DNA of 7,086 nt from Promethearchaeota archaeon (GTDB taxonomy: Archaea > Asgardarchaeota > Lokiarchaeia > Sigynarchaeales > SOKP01), in NCBI GenBank assembly GCA_016839845.1, contig JAEOTL010000148.1, positions 1 to 7,086 on the forward strand, read 5' to 3'. Position 1 is the stretch's first letter. Each line of letters begins with the position of its first letter. A program made the position numbers and the translations under genes. Shown here piece after piece: positions 5,414 to 7,086 of this stretch. The notes below the pieces were generated by a model. It was not told where the DNA came from. It did not search any database and worked only from the letters and a program-made list of their open reading frames with translations.

Positions 5414-7086
5414 ATGATAGTTTATAGAAAAAGATTCAAAAGATTTAAAAATCGAACCAAATCTATTGGTTTTCTGCTAGTTTTGATAATTCTTCCATTG
5501 ATTTTTAATGCTCTTTTTTTTACCATATATAACAAAAACATTGATAAAGGATATACTGAGAAATTTCCCGATGAAGAAAATCCTATTACTTCTTCAAACC
5601 ATCCAAATAATGCTGATGATTATGAGTATTACAAAACATTAACGATTGATCATACACAAATCTCAGGGACTGAAAATCTTGTTGATTTCCCAGTATTAAT
5701 ATCACTTTTCGATGCGGATCTTCACGATAATACTCAAGCTGATGGGGATGACATTGCGTTTTCTAATGGTTTTCAGTGGCTAGATCACGAGATTGAATTA
5801 TTTAATCAAACCTATAATAGTACACATGCTCAATTGATTGCTTGGGTTCGTATCCCTGTTCTTTTTACATCTTTAGATACTATTATTCGGATGTATTATG
5901 GGAATCCCTTTATGGAAACTCAACAAAATTATGGAGTTTGGAATAATGGCTATGCTGCAGTTTGGCATCTAAGAGAATTTGGAACGGGTGTCTTTGGTGA
6001 ATTTAAAGATAGTTCCTCAAATGGTAATAATGGAAGAGGGGGAGGTGGGTTCCCTAGTTATGTTCCTACACAAATTTCTGGAAAAATTGGATATGCTCAA
6101 GAATTTGATGGGACTGATGATTTTATTAATGTTGTTAGTAGCTCTAGTCTCCGGATTACCGGAACTAGCGTGACAATAGAGGCTTGGGTGCAATTACAAG
6201 AAGATTTAGCTCCACAATGGGGAACAGGAATTGTGGGTAAGGGAAATTGTTACAAACTTTTTCAAGATTGGGATGGAAATAGAAAATTTTCTTTTAGTGT
6301 AGAAACATCAAGCCAAGTATGGGTAAGTGATAGTAACAAACAATTAACAACTTGGTATCATGTTGTAGGTGTATATGATGGGTCTAGTGCAACTATATTT
6401 GTTGATGGAAATGAAGTGTTAAGTAGCCCCCATTCGGGTTCAATTACAGGTAATTTTGATCCCGTCCGGATTGGGCTGGATGATCAAGAGTTTGATGGAC
6501 TTATTGATGAGGTTCGCATTTCTAATGTTGTTCGCTCTGCAGATTGGATCAAAACAGAATATACAAATCAAAATGATCCTGATAATTTTTATTCTGTTAG
6601 TGGGGCTAACAATGTCAATGTTCCCTCAATATTTGATTTTCAATACTTTAAAGAAATCACGATTGATCATACCCAAGTTGTCGGAACAACTGATCATATT
6701 AATTTCCCAATTCTTCTCTCTATTTATGATTCAGATTTGCATGATAATGTGCAACCAGACGGGGATGATATCGCGTTTAATAATGGAACTGCGTGGTTAC
6801 ATCATGAAATTGAGTTTTTTGATCAAAATTATAATAGCACGCATGCTCGATTAGCGGCTTGGGTGTGTATACCAATTCTATCACCTTCAGTTGACACAAT
6901 TATTCGTATGTATTATGGGAATGCTACTATGAGTGCCCAAGAAAATCCCCAAGGTGTCTGGAAATCAAATTATGTTGGTGTTTGGCACCTTGGTGAAAGT
7001 GGTGGTGATGCTCTTGACTCAACTCTGTTCAAGACAAACGGTACATTGATAGGAGGCGTTACTCAACGTGCTTCTGGTCAAATAAG
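5414..7086 (+). CDS. DUF2341-LamG tandem-repeat surface protein, paralogue of the first gene (3' partial)
   Basis: The frame is open from ATG 5414 to the right edge (557 full codons). The in-frame TGA at 5384-5386 has no ATG, GTG or TTG between it and 5414, so this is the first possible start. Residues 1-17 are strongly basic and residues 18-39 form a hydrophobic segment (SIGFLLVLIILPLIFNALFF) without a clear signal peptidase site, so it is a signal anchor or signal peptide. A DUF2341 domain follows (about 73-170; DGDDIAF, RMYYGNP at 159-165), then a LamG domain (about 183-397; VWHL, EFDGTDD at 230-236, FDGLIDEVRI at 360-369). A second DUF2341 comes next (about 412-510; RMYYGNA at 498-504), then the start of a second LamG linker (VWHLGES). 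DUF2341 with LamG is a common pairing in large secreted or cell-surface proteins of archaea and bacteria; binding or adhesion is the usual inference. By analogy with the upstream gene, a stalk, membrane helix and cytosolic tail may follow beyond the window. Confidence 0.92.
   Translation, partial: MIVYRKRFKRFKNRTKSIGFLLVLIILPLIFNALFFTIYNKNIDKGYTEKFPDEENPITSSNHPNNADDYEYYKTLTIDHTQISGTENLVDFPVLISLFDADLHDNTQADGDDIAFSNGFQWLDHEIELFNQTYNSTHAQLIAWVRIPVLFTSLDTIIRMYYGNPFMETQQNYGVWNNGYAAVWHLREFGTGVFGEFKDSSSNGNNGRGGGGFPSYVPTQISGKIGYAQEFDGTDDFINVVSSSSLRITGTSVTIEAWVQLQEDLAPQWGTGIVGKGNCYKLFQDWDGNRKFSFSVETSSQVWVSDSNKQLTTWYHVVGVYDGSSATIFVDGNEVLSSPHSGSITGNFDPVRIGLDDQEFDGLIDEVRISNVVRSADWIKTEYTNQNDPDNFYSVSGANNVNVPSIFDFQYFKEITIDHTQVVGTTDHINFPILLSIYDSDLHDNVQPDGDDIAFNNGTAWLHHEIEFFDQNYNSTHARLAAWVCIPILSPSVDTIIRMYYGNATMSAQENPQGVWKSNYVGVWHLGESGGDALDSTLFKTNGTLIGGVTQRASGQI
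5642..7086 (+). repeat. Tandem DUF2341-LamG repeat, 339-codon period (second copy cut)
   Basis: Unit one starts at TIDHTQISGT (nt 5642) and unit two at TIDHTQVVGT (nt 6659), exactly 1017 bases apart. The RMYYGN motif recurs at the same distance. Over the 89 residues from TIDHTQ to RMYYGN-P/A the two copies align without a gap and share about 60 residues by hand count. The second unit is cut by the right edge shortly after its VWHL linker. The longest identical blocks include DGDDIAF, YNSTHA and DTIIRMYYGN. Confidence 0.88.

Noticed and set aside
6456..6854. Plus-strand open frame of 132 codons, and another at 5979-6173
   Set aside because: Both are out of frame with the DUF2341-LamG gene, whose reading frame is continuous here and carries recognisable motifs. 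The shadow translations are Met/Ile/Leu-rich with no domain.
1..7086. CRISPR array, insertion sequence or att sites
   Set aside because: No short regularly spaced identical repeats, no transposase and no flanking inverted repeats were seen. The repeats present are protein-domain duplications.

Overview
The window is A+T-rich (about one third G+C by eye) and carries two large plus-strand genes, both cut by the window edges, with a 128-base spacer between them. Nothing supports a gene on the minus strand. The gene style points to an archaeon, most likely an Asgard (Lokiarchaeia-like) lineage: DUF2341 plus laminin-G/concanavalin-A-like modules, ectodomains very rich in Asn-X-Ser/Thr sequons, and a cytosolic tail with an apparent longin-type fold. 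This assignment is an inference from protein style, because the window contains no marker gene.

Bases 1-5285 encode the last 1760 residues of a giant single-pass membrane protein. The frame is open to the left edge, so the true start lies outside the window. In order it has: the end of a LamG module (to about nt 640); three small Ig-like or carboxypeptidase-regulatory-like units, each with a D-x-(N/D)-G-x-A turn (about nt 675-1400); a long beta-rich stalk with degenerate repeats (about nt 1440-3866); one transmembrane helix (about nt 3885-3944); and a cytosolic part of about 446 residues. The cytosolic part is a basic juxtamembrane segment, a domain with longin-like strand/helix order (about nt 4197-4555), and two winged-helix-like domains (about nt 4587-4814 and 4962-5147). 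About 41 sequons precede the membrane helix and two follow it, which fits an outside N-terminal part and an inside C-terminal part.

Bases 5286-5413 are a short A+T-rich spacer with a likely T-tract terminator just after the first gene and a possible TATA-like element close to the next start.

Bases 5414-7086 hold the 5' part (557 codons) of a second, paralogous gene. It has a basic N-terminus, a signal peptide or signal anchor, then DUF2341-LamG, then a second DUF2341 and the start of a second LamG linker. The repeat unit is 339 residues. Its LamG end closely matches the LamG end of the first gene, so the two genes are probably tandem duplicates encoding modular surface proteins.

Working model (inference): these are surface adhesion or sensing proteins. 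At least the first has a stalk and membrane helix linking outer carbohydrate- or protein-binding modules to a cytosolic longin/winged-helix region, which could pass a binding signal to small GTPases or other cytosolic partners. No enzyme active site was recognised in either gene.
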